From Synechococcus sp. MU1642 (GTDB lineage: Bacteria > Cyanobacteriota > Cyanobacteriia > PCC-6307 > Cyanobiaceae): DNA of 64,000 bases. Positions 44,056-52,983 of the stretch are shown here, in pieces. The notes beneath the pieces are model-generated. The model was not told the origin of the DNA and did not search any database. It worked only from the letters and a program-made list of their open reading frames with translations. The translations under genes were made by a program, and so were the position numbers. Within the stretch, counting starts at the first letter, position 1. Every line of letters starts with the position of its first letter. The DNA lies in contig NZ_VTKZ01000002.1 in NCBI RefSeq assembly GCF_020514115.1, positions 62,001 to 126,000 of the forward strand, in the 5' to 3' direction.

Positions 44056-45007
44056 AAAGCGCCACGTTTTGATCACTGGTGCCAGCAGCGGTATCGGGCT
44101 TGAAGCAGCCAAGATCCTGCTAGCCCGTGGTGATGCATTGACCGTGCTTTGCCGTAATGCGGAGCGGGCCGATGCAACCCGGGCGGCGTTGTCTGATTCC
44201 GTTCAAACCTGTATTGCCGATCTAGCGGATCTGAAATCCGTAGCCCAAGCGATCGAACCGCTGCTTCAAAACCATATGCCCTTCGATGCGCTGGTGCTGA
44301 ATGCTGGATTGCAATACGCCGGCCATGGCTCACCCCGTTGGAGTGCACAAGGCGTTGAACTCACCTTTGCGGTGAACCACTTAGCCCATCAACTCCTGGC
44401 TGAAAGATTGAAGGATCACACCCGAGCCATCGTGATCACCGCCTCGGAAGTGCACAACCCATCCACCGGTGGGGGACGGGTCGGCCTGCCTGCCGGACTG
44501 GGAGCGATGGAGGGGCTTCACCAGGGACCTGGTGCCCCGATGGTGGACGCAGAGAGTCGGTTCAATGCGGATAAGGCCTACAAAGACAGCAAGCTCTGCA
44601 ATCTGCTGATGGCCCAAGAGATCCATCGGCAGCGTCCCGGTATGCCTGTTGTGGCGTGGAGTCCAGGACTGGTGATTCCTCGGACATCGGGCGGTTTTTT
44701 CAGAAACAGTCGCCAGGCCAATCCCCTAGGGCAGGCCTTGTTTGGCTTTGTTGCCCGAGATGTTCTGAGACTGACGGAGAGCGTTGAACGAGCTGGAGAA
44801 CTGCTTGTGAAGCTCATCAATGAACAGCTTCGCCAGCCAGGCTTCAGCTACTGGAGCAATGGACTGTTGGGCCCTGGACGGCATCAATTGAAACCAACAG
44901 AACCATCTGAGGAAGCGAATGACAGAGAAAAAGCGACGATGCTCTGGACGTGGTCAAGCGAACTGATTAAATCCGTGCTGACGCCGTCAGACAGACTCTC
45001 AAAGTGA
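44042..45007 (+). CDS. POR-like short-chain dehydrogenase
   Basis: 321 residues from ATG 44042 (MTTAEKRHVLITGASS). Cofactor motif TGASSGIGLE, NAG in VLNAGLQYAG, and catalytic YKDSKLCNLL, which resembles the YKDSK of protochlorophyllide oxidoreductase. Lengthy C-terminus as in POR. The protochlorophyllide site Cys region (N-AG-Y/C) is not clearly POR, so it may be a paralogue acting on another tetrapyrrole or retinoid-type substrate. Coupled to the propeller gene. Confidence 0.82.
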   Translation: MTTAEKRHVLITGASSGIGLEAAKILLARGDALTVLCRNAERADATRAALSDSVQTCIADLADLKSVAQAIEPLLQNHMPFDALVLNAGLQYAGHGSPRWSAQGVELTFAVNHLAHQLLAERLKDHTRAIVITASEVHNPSTGGGRVGLPAGLGAMEGLHQGPGAPMVDAESRFNADKAYKDSKLCNLLMAQEIHRQRPGMPVVAWSPGLVIPRTSGGFFRNSRQANPLGQALFGFVARDVLRLTESVERAGELLVKLINEQLRQPGFSYWSNGLLGPGRHQLKPTEPSEEANDREKATMLWTWSSELIKSVLTPSDRLSK

Positions 45008-45066
45008 TCCCTTAAGACCCGACTATTGTTTAATTCACCTTATGACTATCAAACTAATAAATAGAA

Positions 45067-45348
45067 GTGGGGAATCACGCTGACGTTCACATCAAGATCC
45101 TTTTAGCCAAAGTCTTTAGCTCGCCTCTGCATTTTCTGACAAAAGTCATCCATCGACGATTGATTCAGAAAATCTTCGAGTGTATGCAAAGCAAGATCAA
45201 GCCTTACTTTGTTATTGACGACTATCACATTGCTGTACACCAGTCAAACCCTCGACCAAGATCTTGGGTTGCTTTGGGCAATAGCTACACGTTTCAATTA
45301 GCCTGCCTTAAAGCGACCAAACACGGCATCCATTCTGCCGAAAGGTAA
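45067..45348 (+). CDS. Possible orphan protein (93 aa)
   Basis: GTG start. Fairly normal composition (VHIKILLAKVFSSPLHFLTK, IKPYFVIDDYHIAVH) and AT-richer than neighbours. No family. Overlaps the DUF389 gene end convergently by 41 bases, which is uncommon; could be spurious. Confidence 0.3.
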   Translation: MGNHADVHIKILLAKVFSSPLHFLTKVIHRRLIQKIFECMQSKIKPYFVIDDYHIAVHQSNPRPRSWVALGNSYTFQLACLKATKHGIHSAER

Positions 45349-46125
45349 ATACGTGCAAGGCCGATGACAGCGGAATGCTCAGCAAGCTGAGTAGACCCAG
45401 CCAAACCAAAAGATTGCGCCAATACGTGCGGACTGAACCGTAACGCTGCACTAAAAACACCACAAGGCTGGTGACAGTGATGTCGATCAAGTTCGCCAGA
45501 AAGAGCAGAAATGATCCCTCCGCAATCTGATTAGTGAGACCCGCCACTGTTCCTCGCCCAAACACAGCCACCATTTCCGAGCCAAGGTTGATGCCGATGC
45601 CGATGACGCAAATCGGTGGAACCAAGGCGTCAGCAATCGCCTCACCAACGATTGAATTCGACAAGTGCTTGCGCGTCATCGAGAACGAACCGGCTGCAGC
45701 CGCTGCAATGGTGATGCCGAGATCAATCAGATTCCCAGACGTGCGTCCGGTGATCTCCGACTGCACATGGCTGATGCCGAGCCCCCAACTGAGAACGATG
45801 CGGTTCCAATCACCGCCAACACGCCAAAGCCGACAGTGACGGCAGAACGTCGGATCAATTTCCCGTCACTGACCGCCAAGCCAAAGGCCAAGCTGATGAT
45901 GGGATCCATCAATGGGGCGACGATCATGGCCCCGATGACGACCGCTGTGCTGTTGGAGATCAGCCCGAGGGTGGCGATCACCGCAGAACTGATCAGAAGA
46001 ATGGAGAAGCCAAGCGATGGCTTGGATAATGCGAACCGAGTTTCATAGAGCTCAGTGCGCGGAACACGACTTTCAAGATGAACAGCCCACTGACCTGAAG
46101 AGCTTTCCAGCAATTGCCTCAGCAC
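45308..46125 (-). pseudogene. DUF389 membrane protein, split by a one-base frameshift
   Basis: Frame A (46125 down to about 45790) holds LGFSILLISSAVIATLGLIS, NSTAVVIGAMIVAPLMDPII. Frame B (to 45308) holds SEITGRTSGNLIDLGITIAA, VPPICVIGIGINLG and the final spans. Together they make one DUF389 protein of about 270 residues. The frames join at a run of five G on the minus strand (five C at 45782-45786 on the plus strand): a sixth G would restore ASFSVGGLGISHVQSEITG. A homopolymer slip or a base error are both possible. Confidence 0.8.
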
Positions 46126-46211
46126 CTTGTGCTTCTCCAGGACTCACGTTCCTGAATCCTGCACAGAGTTCTGAACAGCGCAGCAGACTGCACAACGATC
46201 ACCACCAAACA

Positions 46212-47078
46212 ATGACGGGTGTGCTGGCGGCCCTCGGAGCGGCCATGGCCTGGACGGGAGCCAGTGCGCTTTGGCGATCGCTATCGGGGCGGATGACGGC
46301 GATCCGGCTCAATGCCATGAAAAACGGGCTGGCCAGCCTGCTGTTTCTGCCGGCTCTGCTCACACTTCCGCACGACACCGAAATGCAGGCCGTTCTGCTG
46401 CTATTGATCAGCGGCTTGATCGGCATTGCGATCGGCGACAGCTTTTATCTCGGGGCGCTGCGGCGACTCGGTACCCGACGAACCCTCACTGTGGAAGCCA
46501 GCGGACCGGTGCTAGCCAGCATCGCTGGGGTGCTGGTGATGAGGGACAGCTTGGGAGTGAAGAACATTCTTGGCGCGTTTTTGGTTTCAATCGCGGTGGT
46601 TCTCATTGCTTTGCAGGCGAGAGAAACGAGCCAACGTGAGAAGGGGGCGATCGCCGCTGACCTCGGCCCCGGGCTGCTGTTGGCATTCACCGCCGTGATC
46701 TGTGGGCTGAGCGGAGCCTTTCTGGCCCGTCATGTGCTGATCAGCAGCGACCTCACTCCATTGCAGACTGCAGCCATCAGGTTGCTTGGCGGATGGCTTG
46801 GTCTGCTCCCCTTCCTCAACGGAATCAGGAGACAACCCCGTCTGATGCGGCGAGAGCTATGGAAGCTTGTGATCGCAACCGTGATCGGAACCAACGGGGG
46901 CATCTTGTTGCAACAAATGGTGTTGCAGAGCATGCCCGTTGGAGAAGGGGTGACGCTGATGGCCACGGCGCCAGTGATGGCTCTTTTTGTGGGCCGAATG
47001 GAAGGAGACCCAATTCAGCTCTCTGGAGTAGCTGCCGCGGTGCTGGCCTTGGCCGGTGTTGCATGTACCAGCCTCTGA
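46212..47078 (+). CDS. EamA/DMT-family transporter
   Basis: 288 residues from ATG 46212; the longer frame covers the divergent DUF389 start and is not used. Ten hydrophobic helices in two repeats, e.g. TGVLAALGAAMAWTGASALW, LLLLISGLIGIAIGDSFYLG, then VLASIAGVLVMRD and GPGLLLAFTAVICGLSGAFL, FVGRMEGDPIQLSGVAAAVL. Exporter of metabolites, substrate unknown. Its last 64 bases overlap convergently with the COG0523 gene. Confidence 0.85.
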   Translation: MTGVLAALGAAMAWTGASALWRSLSGRMTAIRLNAMKNGLASLLFLPALLTLPHDTEMQAVLLLLISGLIGIAIGDSFYLGALRRLGTRRTLTVEASGPVLASIAGVLVMRDSLGVKNILGAFLVSIAVVLIALQARETSQREKGAIAADLGPGLLLAFTAVICGLSGAFLARHVLISSDLTPLQTAAIRLLGGWLGLLPFLNGIRRQPRLMRRELWKLVIATVIGTNGGILLQQMVLQSMPVGEGVTLMATAPVMALFVGRMEGDPIQLSGVAAAVLALAGVACTSL

Positions 47079-48124
47079 AGGCTGGATTCAACCGCCGAAG
47101 CGGCAGCCTTGTTCAAGGCCAACACCACCAGATCAGCACCACAGCCATGATCGGGACGCCAGGCATGGCTGGGAGCTGCTTCAAACCAGCTGTTCAACCG
47201 CGGACCCACCATCTGGATCTGCAACGGAAGCGTTTTGCTGGGCAACCAGACACGCCCCTTGAGTCGCACCACCTGGTGATCGCTGATGAGGTTGGGCAAC
47301 AGATGCTCGAGAGCCTGGCGGTCCAATGCCCCTTCGACGCGAACATTGCTGCCGACCATGTCGACATGGCTGTGGTCGTGATGGTCGTGATCGTGATCGT
47401 GATCGTGGTCGTGGTCGTGGTCGTGGTGGTGCTTGGGCTTGTGCTCCAGACCCAACACAACAGTTGTCTCCACCTGTCCCTGAGACACCGGGAGCAGAGC
47501 GGTTCCCGGGCGGACTTTGCCCTTGATCCGCCCCTGCACCTCATTCATCGCTGATGCATCAAGGCAATCAGCCCGGCTGATCAAGACCAGATCAGCGGCC
47601 TGGAGTTGATCCTCAAACAAGTCATCGATCGCTGTGAGGTGATCGAGGCTGGGATCCTCGGCACGTTGCCGTTCCAGCGCCTCAGCATCAGCCACTGGGC
47701 TGCCCGCAGCCAAGGCTTCGCCATCCACAAGCGTCACCACACCATTCACATGCACACGGCTACGGATGGCTGGCCAATCCAAGGCCTGGAGCAGAGGCCG
47801 TGGCAAGGCCAGACCGCTTGTCTCAACAACGATCCCATCCAACTGATCCGCCCGTTCCAGCAAGGTCTCCATCGTCGGGAGGAAGTCGTCCTGCACCGTG
47901 CAGCAGAGGCACCCGTTGTTCAGCTCGACCAGTCGGCCATCAACATCCTCCTCGGGACAGAAGCCACAGCTGCGAATCAGATCACCATCAAGCCCAACGC
48001 TGCCGAATTCATTGACCATCACGGCCAATCGCTGGCCTCCGCGTGTGAGCAGATGGCGGAGGACCGTCGTCTTCCCGGCCCCGAGAAACCCGGTGATCAC
48101 GGTCACCGGCAGACGCTTAGCCAT
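47015..48124 (-). CDS. COG0523 (CobW/ZigA-like) GTPase with His-Asp metal tract
   Basis: 369 residues. P-loop GFLGAGKTT (12-20), GCLCC metal site (C-x-C-C), Asp/Ser switch region VETSGLALP, and SRADCLDA (NKxD variant). Residues about 228-252 form the His/Asp tract described as a repeat. C-terminal CobW domain after it. The family hands Zn2+ or cobalt to client proteins under metal limitation. The partner is not adjacent. Confidence 0.9.
   Translation of the reverse strand: MAKRLPVTVITGFLGAGKTTVLRHLLTRGGQRLAVMVNEFGSVGLDGDLIRSCGFCPEEDVDGRLVELNNGCLCCTVQDDFLPTMETLLERADQLDGIVVETSGLALPRPLLQALDWPAIRSRVHVNGVVTLVDGEALAAGSPVADAEALERQRAEDPSLDHLTAIDDLFEDQLQAADLVLISRADCLDASAMNEVQGRIKGKVRPGTALLPVSQGQVETTVVLGLEHKPKHHHDHDHDHDHDHDHDHHDHSHVDMVGSNVRVEGALDRQALEHLLPNLISDHQVVRLKGRVWLPSKTLPLQIQMVGPRLNSWFEAAPSHAWRPDHGCGADLVVLALNKAAASAVESSLQRLVHATPAKASTAAATPES
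47376..47432. repeat. GTCGTG/ATCGTG hexamer tract coding a His-Asp run
   Basis: Plus strand alternates GTCGTGATGGTCGTGATCGTG..., on the coding (minus) strand about nine CAC/CAT-GAC/GAT pairs. It makes a flexible histidine-rich metal tract in the COG0523 protein. A hexamer array of this kind may vary in copy number. Confidence 0.85.
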
Positions 48125-48129
48125 GAGGA

Positions 48130-48639
48130 TTAAGGGCGGCAGCCCAGGCTCTCACGGGTTGAGACGCCACTGGTCGGGTTGGATCCATCCGCCCGAGCAC
48201 AGAGAGCCCGCTGTTGGGGCAGATCGATAACAGCATTGGTGAAATCAGCACCGTCGATCTGCGCGTCCGTGAAACGGCTCTGCATCATCATCGCATTGGT
48301 GAAGTTGGCCCCCCGCAGATCTGCGCCCTCGAAGTGGCTGGCAAAGCCAACAACATCGGAGAGATCGGCATTACGCAGATCGGCCCCCTGCAGTTGGGAG
48401 GTGTTGATCACAGCTCCGCGCAGGTCCGTGTCGCTGAGATTCACCTCCCGCAAATCGGCCTTGAGAAACTCTTTTTCCTTGAGATCAAGACCGTGCATAT
48501 CGGCGCTGATCTCCTGAACTGCGAATTGACCACGCAACTCGGGAGCGGTGATGGCCTGCACTGATTCAGCCCAGAAAACGGTGCTGATCGCCAGCGTGAT
48601 CACCGCAAGCAGCGAGGCCAAACGTCGAAGGGCGCCCAT
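48130..48639 (-). CDS. Pentapeptide-repeat thylakoid lumen/periplasm protein
   Basis: 169 residues from ATG 48639. Signal peptide 1-29 (LLAVITLAISTVFW, VQA cleavage), then pentapeptide repeats (LKEKEFLKADLREVNL, SDTDLRGAVI, ADLRNADLSDVV, GADLRGANFTNA, IDGADFTNAV) and the tail DLPQQRALCARADGSNPTSG with CRP end. Resembles lumenal TL17-type proteins. Divergent from the upp-like gene. Confidence 0.85.
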   Translation of the reverse strand: MGALRRLASLLAVITLAISTVFWAESVQAITAPELRGQFAVQEISADMHGLDLKEKEFLKADLREVNLSDTDLRGAVINTSQLQGADLRNADLSDVVGFASHFEGADLRGANFTNAMMMQSRFTDAQIDGADFTNAVIDLPQQRALCARADGSNPTSGVSTRESLGCRP

Positions 48640-48700
48640 GAGACCGGTAATTTGAGCAATCACGTTATGGCAACTGTCAGCGGAGCGAGTCGATATGGCC

Positions 48701-49300
48701 ATGAGCTTGCGGGTGGTGGTTCCACCCCATCCCCTAATCGGTCATTGGCTGACGATGTTGCGGCACCGGGAAACCCCTGCTGCCCTTTATGCCACCGCCC
48801 TGCAGGAGCTCGGCCGGTGGCTCACCTACGAAGCCCTGCGGGACTGGCTGCCCCATCGTCGGGACATGGTGCCCGGAATCGATGGAGACACCGAAGGCAC
48901 CATCGTTGAGTCGTCGGTTCCGCTGATCGCCATCCCAGTGCTGCCAGCAGGCCTCGAGCTTTGGCAGGGGGGACGATCTGTCCTTCCCGATTCCTCCCTC
49001 AGCCTGGGGTCATGCCCAGAGAAAATCGAAGCCAATGCCGGGGTAATTCTGTTTGTTGATCAGATCAGCGATGGCCAATCCACCCTCAAGCTTCTGCAAG
49101 AGCTCCAGACCAAAGGTGTGGATGGAAGGCGGCTACGACTGATCACTGCCCTATGTGCCAGTCCTGGACTAAAGCTTTTGGGTGAAGCGATTCCAGACCT
49201 AACGCTGCATACCGCCTGTATCGACGAAAGCCTTGGTGAGCAAGGCGAGATTTGTCCGGGAATCGGTGACCCTGTGCGACGGCTGAACTTCAGATCTTGA
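48701..49300 (+). CDS. upp: Divergent uracil phosphoribosyltransferase-like protein
   Basis: About 199 residues (ATG 48701 or 48695). Opening VVVPPHPLIGHWLTMLRH and ending PGIGDPVRRLNF, with TYEALRDWLP, are UPRT-like; UPRT makes UMP from uracil and PRPP. The PRPP-binding loop, usually DxMLATGGS, reads DQISDGQST and is degenerate, so activity is uncertain. The picocyanobacterial family probably shares this. Confidence 0.75.
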   Translation: MSLRVVVPPHPLIGHWLTMLRHRETPAALYATALQELGRWLTYEALRDWLPHRRDMVPGIDGDTEGTIVESSVPLIAIPVLPAGLELWQGGRSVLPDSSLSLGSCPEKIEANAGVILFVDQISDGQSTLKLLQELQTKGVDGRRLRLITALCASPGLKLLGEAIPDLTLHTACIDESLGEQGEICPGIGDPVRRLNFRS

Positions 49301-49336
49301 GGGCGTGACTAACCTTCATTCAGGTTGATTGCACCC

Positions 49337-49615
49337 ATGGCCCAGCAGCACGACACGGGCTCAGGCACCCTGGCAACTCTGGTCACCGGAGCAGTGCTCG
49401 GTGCTGCAGGCCTGGCTTGGTGGCTCCTCAATGAGGCTGACAGGCGTAGGCGTTACGGCGCGCAGACGTCGATGTTGCACGCACCGCGGATGCAGGACGG
49501 TTCGGAAGTACTGGACAGTTCACCCAACGGGCACCTCGAGGAACGGGTTGAAAAACTCAACGCAGAGATTGCCCGCGTTCGTGCCCAGCTCGAGGGACTC
49601 GGAAGCGAAGGATGA
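49337..49615 (+). CDS. Membrane-anchored coiled-coil protein (92 aa)
   Basis: ATG 49337; TTG 49325 adds 4 residues. One span (TLATLVTGAVLGAAGLAWWL) then a linker and a coiled coil (ERVEKLNAEIARVRAQLEGL). Could scaffold a membrane complex. Function unknown. 44 bases before ilvD. Confidence 0.7.
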   Translation: MAQQHDTGSGTLATLVTGAVLGAAGLAWWLLNEADRRRRYGAQTSMLHAPRMQDGSEVLDSSPNGHLEERVEKLNAEIARVRAQLEGLGSEG

Positions 49616-49659
49616 GCGCTCGGTAGGTTGGCTTGATTGCCACTGGTCCGCTCCGTTCC

Positions 49660-51333
49660 ATGCTTCGCTCCGACGCCGTCACCAAGGGGATTCAGCGGTC
49701 TCCCAATCGCGCCATGTTGCGGGCCGTTGGCTTTGGAGACAGTGATTTCGGCAAGCCCATTCTGGGCATTGCCAACGGCTACAGCACCATCACCCCCTGC
49801 AATGTGGGGCTGAACGATTTGGCCATACGGGCTGAGGAAGCTGCCCGGCAGGCCGGAGGCATGCCACAGATGTTCGGGACCATCACCGTGAGTGACGGAA
49901 TTTCCATGGGCACCGAAGGGATGAAGTACTCCCTGGTGAGTCGTGAAGTGATTGCTGACGCCATCGAAACGGCCTGCAACGGCCAAAGCATGGATGGGGT
50001 GCTGGCAGTCGGAGGCTGCGACAAAAACATGCCTGGCGCCATGCTGGCCATGGCAAGGATGAACATTCCTTCGGTGTTCGTCTACGGCGGCACGATCAAG
50101 CCGGGCAAGCTGGGTGGCTGTGATCTCACGGTGGTGAGCGCTTTTGAAGCGGTCGGCCAACTGACCAGCGGCAAAATCGACGAGGAGCAGCTCACCGCAG
50201 TTGAAAAAAATGCCTGCCCTGGGGCTGGCAGTTGCGGCGGCATGTTCACCGCCAACACCATGAGCGCCGCCATCGAAACGATGGGTCTCAGCCTTCCCTA
50301 CAGCTCCACGATGGCTGCGGAGGACGGGGAAAAGGCCGATAGTGCCGCTCGCTCCGCTGAGGTGCTGGTGGAGGCCGTGAAAGCCAACATCCGCCCCCTG
50401 GATCTGCTGACCAAGGAAGCCTTTGAGAACGCCATCAGCGTGATCATGGCGGTGGGTGGCTCCACCAATGCGGTGCTGCACCTGCTTGCCATCGCCCGCA
50501 CGGCCGGCGTCGAGCTGAGCATCGATGACTTCGAACGGATCCGTCAGCGGGTGCCTGTGATCTGTGACCTCAAGCCCAGTGGCCGCTACGTGACCGTTGA
50601 TCTACACAACGCCGGCGGCATTCCCCAGGTGATGAAGCTGCTGCTGGATGCCGGGTTGCTGCACGGCGACTGCCGCACGGTGGAGGGCAAGACCCTGAAT
50701 GACTTGCTGGCAGACGTGCCGTCAGCACCAGCCGCCGGACAGGACGTGATCCGCCCCTTGAGCAACCCCCTTTACGCCAAAGGCCACCTCGCCATCCTCA
50801 AGGGCAACCTCGCTAGCGAGGGCAGCGTGGCCAAGATCAGCGGTGTGAAGACCCCGGTGCTCACAGGCCCGGCCCGGGTGTTCGAAAGCGAGGAAGACTG
50901 TCTTGCCGCCATCCTCGACAAAAAGATCAAGGCCGGGGATGTGGTGGTGGTCCGCAACGAGGGTCCCGTTGGTGGGCCGGGCATGCGGGAGATGCTGGCT
51001 CCCACATCAGCGATCGTGGGTCAAGGCCTGGGAGACAAGGTCGCCCTGATCACCGATGGTCGCTTCAGCGGTGGCACCTATGGCCTGGTGGTAGGTCACG
51101 TGGCCCCTGAAGCTGCTGTTGGTGGAACGATCGGCCTAGTTCAAGAGGGCGACAGCATCACCGTTGATGCCGACCAGTTGCTGCTCCAACTCAACGTGGA
51201 TGAGGTGGAACTGGAGCGCCGCCGGACGGGATGGAGTAAGCCGGAACCGCGCTATCGCCATGGAATACTCGGCAAATACGCACGGCTGGTTTCCAGCTCA
51301 AGCCGTGGTGCAACAACCGACCACTCCGATTGA
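49660..51333 (+). CDS. ilvD: Dihydroxy-acid dehydratase
   Basis: 557 residues from ATG 49660. IlvD dehydrates dihydroxy acids in valine, leucine and isoleucine synthesis. Fe-S ligand region [18 protein letters not shown] and [15 protein letters not shown], plus [11 protein letters not shown] and [20 protein letters not shown] near the end. The final substrate-binding Ser is in DGRFSGG. Confidence 0.96.
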   Translation: MLRSDAVTKGIQRSPNRAMLRAVGFGDSDFGKPILGIANGYSTITPCNVGLNDLAIRAEEAARQAGGMPQMFGTITVSDGISMGTEGMKYSLVSREVIADAIETACNGQSMDGVLAVGGCDKNMPGAMLAMARMNIPSVFVYGGTIKPGKLGGCDLTVVSAFEAVGQLTSGKIDEEQLTAVEKNACPGAGSCGGMFTANTMSAAIETMGLSLPYSSTMAAEDGEKADSAARSAEVLVEAVKANIRPLDLLTKEAFENAISVIMAVGGSTNAVLHLLAIARTAGVELSIDDFERIRQRVPVICDLKPSGRYVTVDLHNAGGIPQVMKLLLDAGLLHGDCRTVEGKTLNDLLADVPSAPAAGQDVIRPLSNPLYAKGHLAILKGNLASEGSVAKISGVKTPVLTGPARVFESEEDCLAAILDKKIKAGDVVVVRNEGPVGGPGMREMLAPTSAIVGQGLGDKVALITDGRFSGGTYGLVVGHVAPEAAVGGTIGLVQEGDSITVDADQLLLQLNVDEVELERRRTGWSKPEPRYRHGILGKYARLVSSSSRGATTDHSD

Positions 51334-51344
51334 GTTCGTCGCAG

Positions 51345-51713
51345 TCAAACAGCCGGTTGCACCAAGGCTCGTAAACGTCTACCCAATGCCTCGAGAGGGG
51401 CGGCATCCTGTGGTGCCGCGCAACGCTGACCGGATCCACCATCCATCCAGACCGGATGGCGCCCGTGCCAGAGCATCGGGCGTTCCGGTTGGTCCCACCA
51501 GCTGAGCATCAGATTGATCTCGTTACCGCTCCGGTAGATCTCCAGTTCAAGGTCCTGCTCGGAGCAACGCTGGCCTTCGCCATCGCGGCATTCAATCCGC
51601 ACGTGCAGATCGTCGATTTGTTCGGGAGCTGAAGGATCGATCAAAACAACCGCATGGTTCCAGGGCTTGAGGCAAACATCAGCCGCCTTGGCAATCAACA
51701 CCAGAAGGTCCAT
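51345..51713 (-). CDS. Hypothetical protein (122 aa)
   Basis: ATG 51713: LVLIAKAADVCLKPWNHAVV, IECRDGEGQRCSEQDLELEI, MLWHGRHPVWMDGG. Alpha/beta, not membrane. No family known to me. It is 4 bases beyond the CIA30 gene stop, so it is the last gene of gnd-pgl-CIA30. Confidence 0.7.
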   Translation of the reverse strand: MDLLVLIAKAADVCLKPWNHAVVLIDPSAPEQIDDLHVRIECRDGEGQRCSEQDLELEIYRSGNEINLMLSWWDQPERPMLWHGRHPVWMDGGSGQRCAAPQDAAPLEALGRRLRALVQPAV

Positions 51714-51717
51714 GGGC

Positions 51718-52278
51718 TCAGGGCAAGGCGCGGATTGAGCGGATCAGCATCCGGATGGAGCCTGCGCGAAAACCCGGATTGAGATCCCCTGCATCGCCAA
51801 ATTTCGAGTGCAACACTTGAATGCGGGTGATCCCACTGGGATCGAAGCGCAGCGATATGCCAACGGGCTTGGCCCTCACGGTGGGTCTGAGGTCGTCGAA
51901 AGACACCACCACAGGTGTCACGCCAGTGGGTTGGGTTGGAACATCCACCACCCAGCGGAGGCCACCAGGAATCAGTTCGGTGAGTCCCATGGCTCCATCC
52001 CTGCAACCGAGGGCAATCTTCAGTGTGCGTCCCTCACCTTCAACATCCAGCCGAAGTGCCGAATAGGTCGACAGGTCGAGCGCGGGCTGCAGGCGAGGGG
52101 AACGGCAGCTCACGAACCCACCACCGGTTTCCACCAGGTCCCCCTCCAGCACGAGTCCATCGGGGGTCACGCGACAACCGGCACGGGATCGGCCGCCCAT
52201 GATCGTGTCATTCAGGCTGGCCCAGTCAGCAAAGTCGCTGCCCTGGAAAAGAATCTGCTCAGAGGCCGGCGGCTGCAT
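51718..52278 (-). CDS. CIA30 (NDUFAF1-like) domain protein
   Basis: 186 residues from ATG 52278, overlapping the pgl stop by 20 bases. The domain is recognisable: FQGSDFADWASLNDTIMGGR, GGFVSCRS, GLTELIPGGLRWVV, SFDDLRPTVRAKPVG and QVLHSKFGDAGDLNPGFRAG. In eukaryotes CIA30 helps assemble complex I; in cyanobacteria its role, possibly with NDH-1, is not established to me. Confidence 0.82.
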   Translation of the reverse strand: MQPPASEQILFQGSDFADWASLNDTIMGGRSRAGCRVTPDGLVLEGDLVETGGGFVSCRSPRLQPALDLSTYSALRLDVEGEGRTLKIALGCRDGAMGLTELIPGGLRWVVDVPTQPTGVTPVVVSFDDLRPTVRAKPVGISLRFDPSGITRIQVLHSKFGDAGDLNPGFRAGSIRMLIRSIRALP

Positions 52279-52972
52279 CCTGATCGGCGAGGACCAGCAC
52301 ATCACTAGCAGGTTGAACCAGCCGAGCGGGGGTGCGATCGGAAGATTCGGAGGGATCCACCAGTCGCCTGAGGGCCTCCTGTTTTCCGGCCCCACTGACG
52401 AGGAAGATCACCTGACGGGCGGCACTGAGAACAGGTGCCGTCAAGGTGATTCGATCCAATCCTTTACCACGGCCAATGGTCGTCCAGCGATCTAGCACCG
52501 CTGGAGCCTCAGTGCCGGGGAAAAGGGATGCGGTATGTCCGTCATCCCCAAGGCCCAGCAGCATCACATCGAACACCGGTGGGGCTCCTGAGCAAAGCTG
52601 AGAGATCTGGTCAGCAAAGGCCTGGGCACTGGCCTCAGGGCTTTCGAGTTCCACGGTGGGCACCGGGTGAAAGGCGGCCGAAGCTCCAGGCCCGGGGGAG
52701 AGCAGGGTGCGTCGCAACATGCCGGCGTTGCTGGACTCATCGTCCGCAGCAACCCAGCGCTCGTCGCCCAAGACGACGTCCACCCGATCCCAGGGCAGCC
52801 GCTCCTGTCCGAGCAGGGAGTAGGCCCTGGCAGGCGTGCTTCCACCCGAGAGAGCGATCTGGCAGCGATCCCGTTGGTCCAGCGCCAGATCAATCTGAGC
52901 GGCAATCATTTCAGAGGCCTTGCGAGCGAGGTCATCGGAATCTCTCGCCCGCTCGATGCGGTAGTTGGTCAT
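52259..52972 (-). CDS. pgl: 6-phosphogluconolactonase
   Basis: 237 residues. Second step of the oxidative pentose phosphate pathway. Motifs: ALSGGSTPARAYSLL, VVLGDERWVAADDESSNAGM, LLGLGDDGHTASLFPGT. Upstream of CIA30; 11 bases after gnd, the next enzyme in the same pathway. Confidence 0.95.
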   Translation of the reverse strand: MTNYRIERARDSDDLARKASEMIAAQIDLALDQRDRCQIALSGGSTPARAYSLLGQERLPWDRVDVVLGDERWVAADDESSNAGMLRRTLLSPGPGASAAFHPVPTVELESPEASAQAFADQISQLCSGAPPVFDVMLLGLGDDGHTASLFPGTEAPAVLDRWTTIGRGKGLDRITLTAPVLSAARQVIFLVSGAGKQEALRRLVDPSESSDRTPARLVQPASDVLVLADQDAAAGL

Positions 52973-52983
52973 CGCTCAACCGC

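Noticed and set aside
47376-47432. Possible CRISPR or satellite array
   Set aside because: Six-base period inside a coding frame for His-Asp pairs; no spacers.
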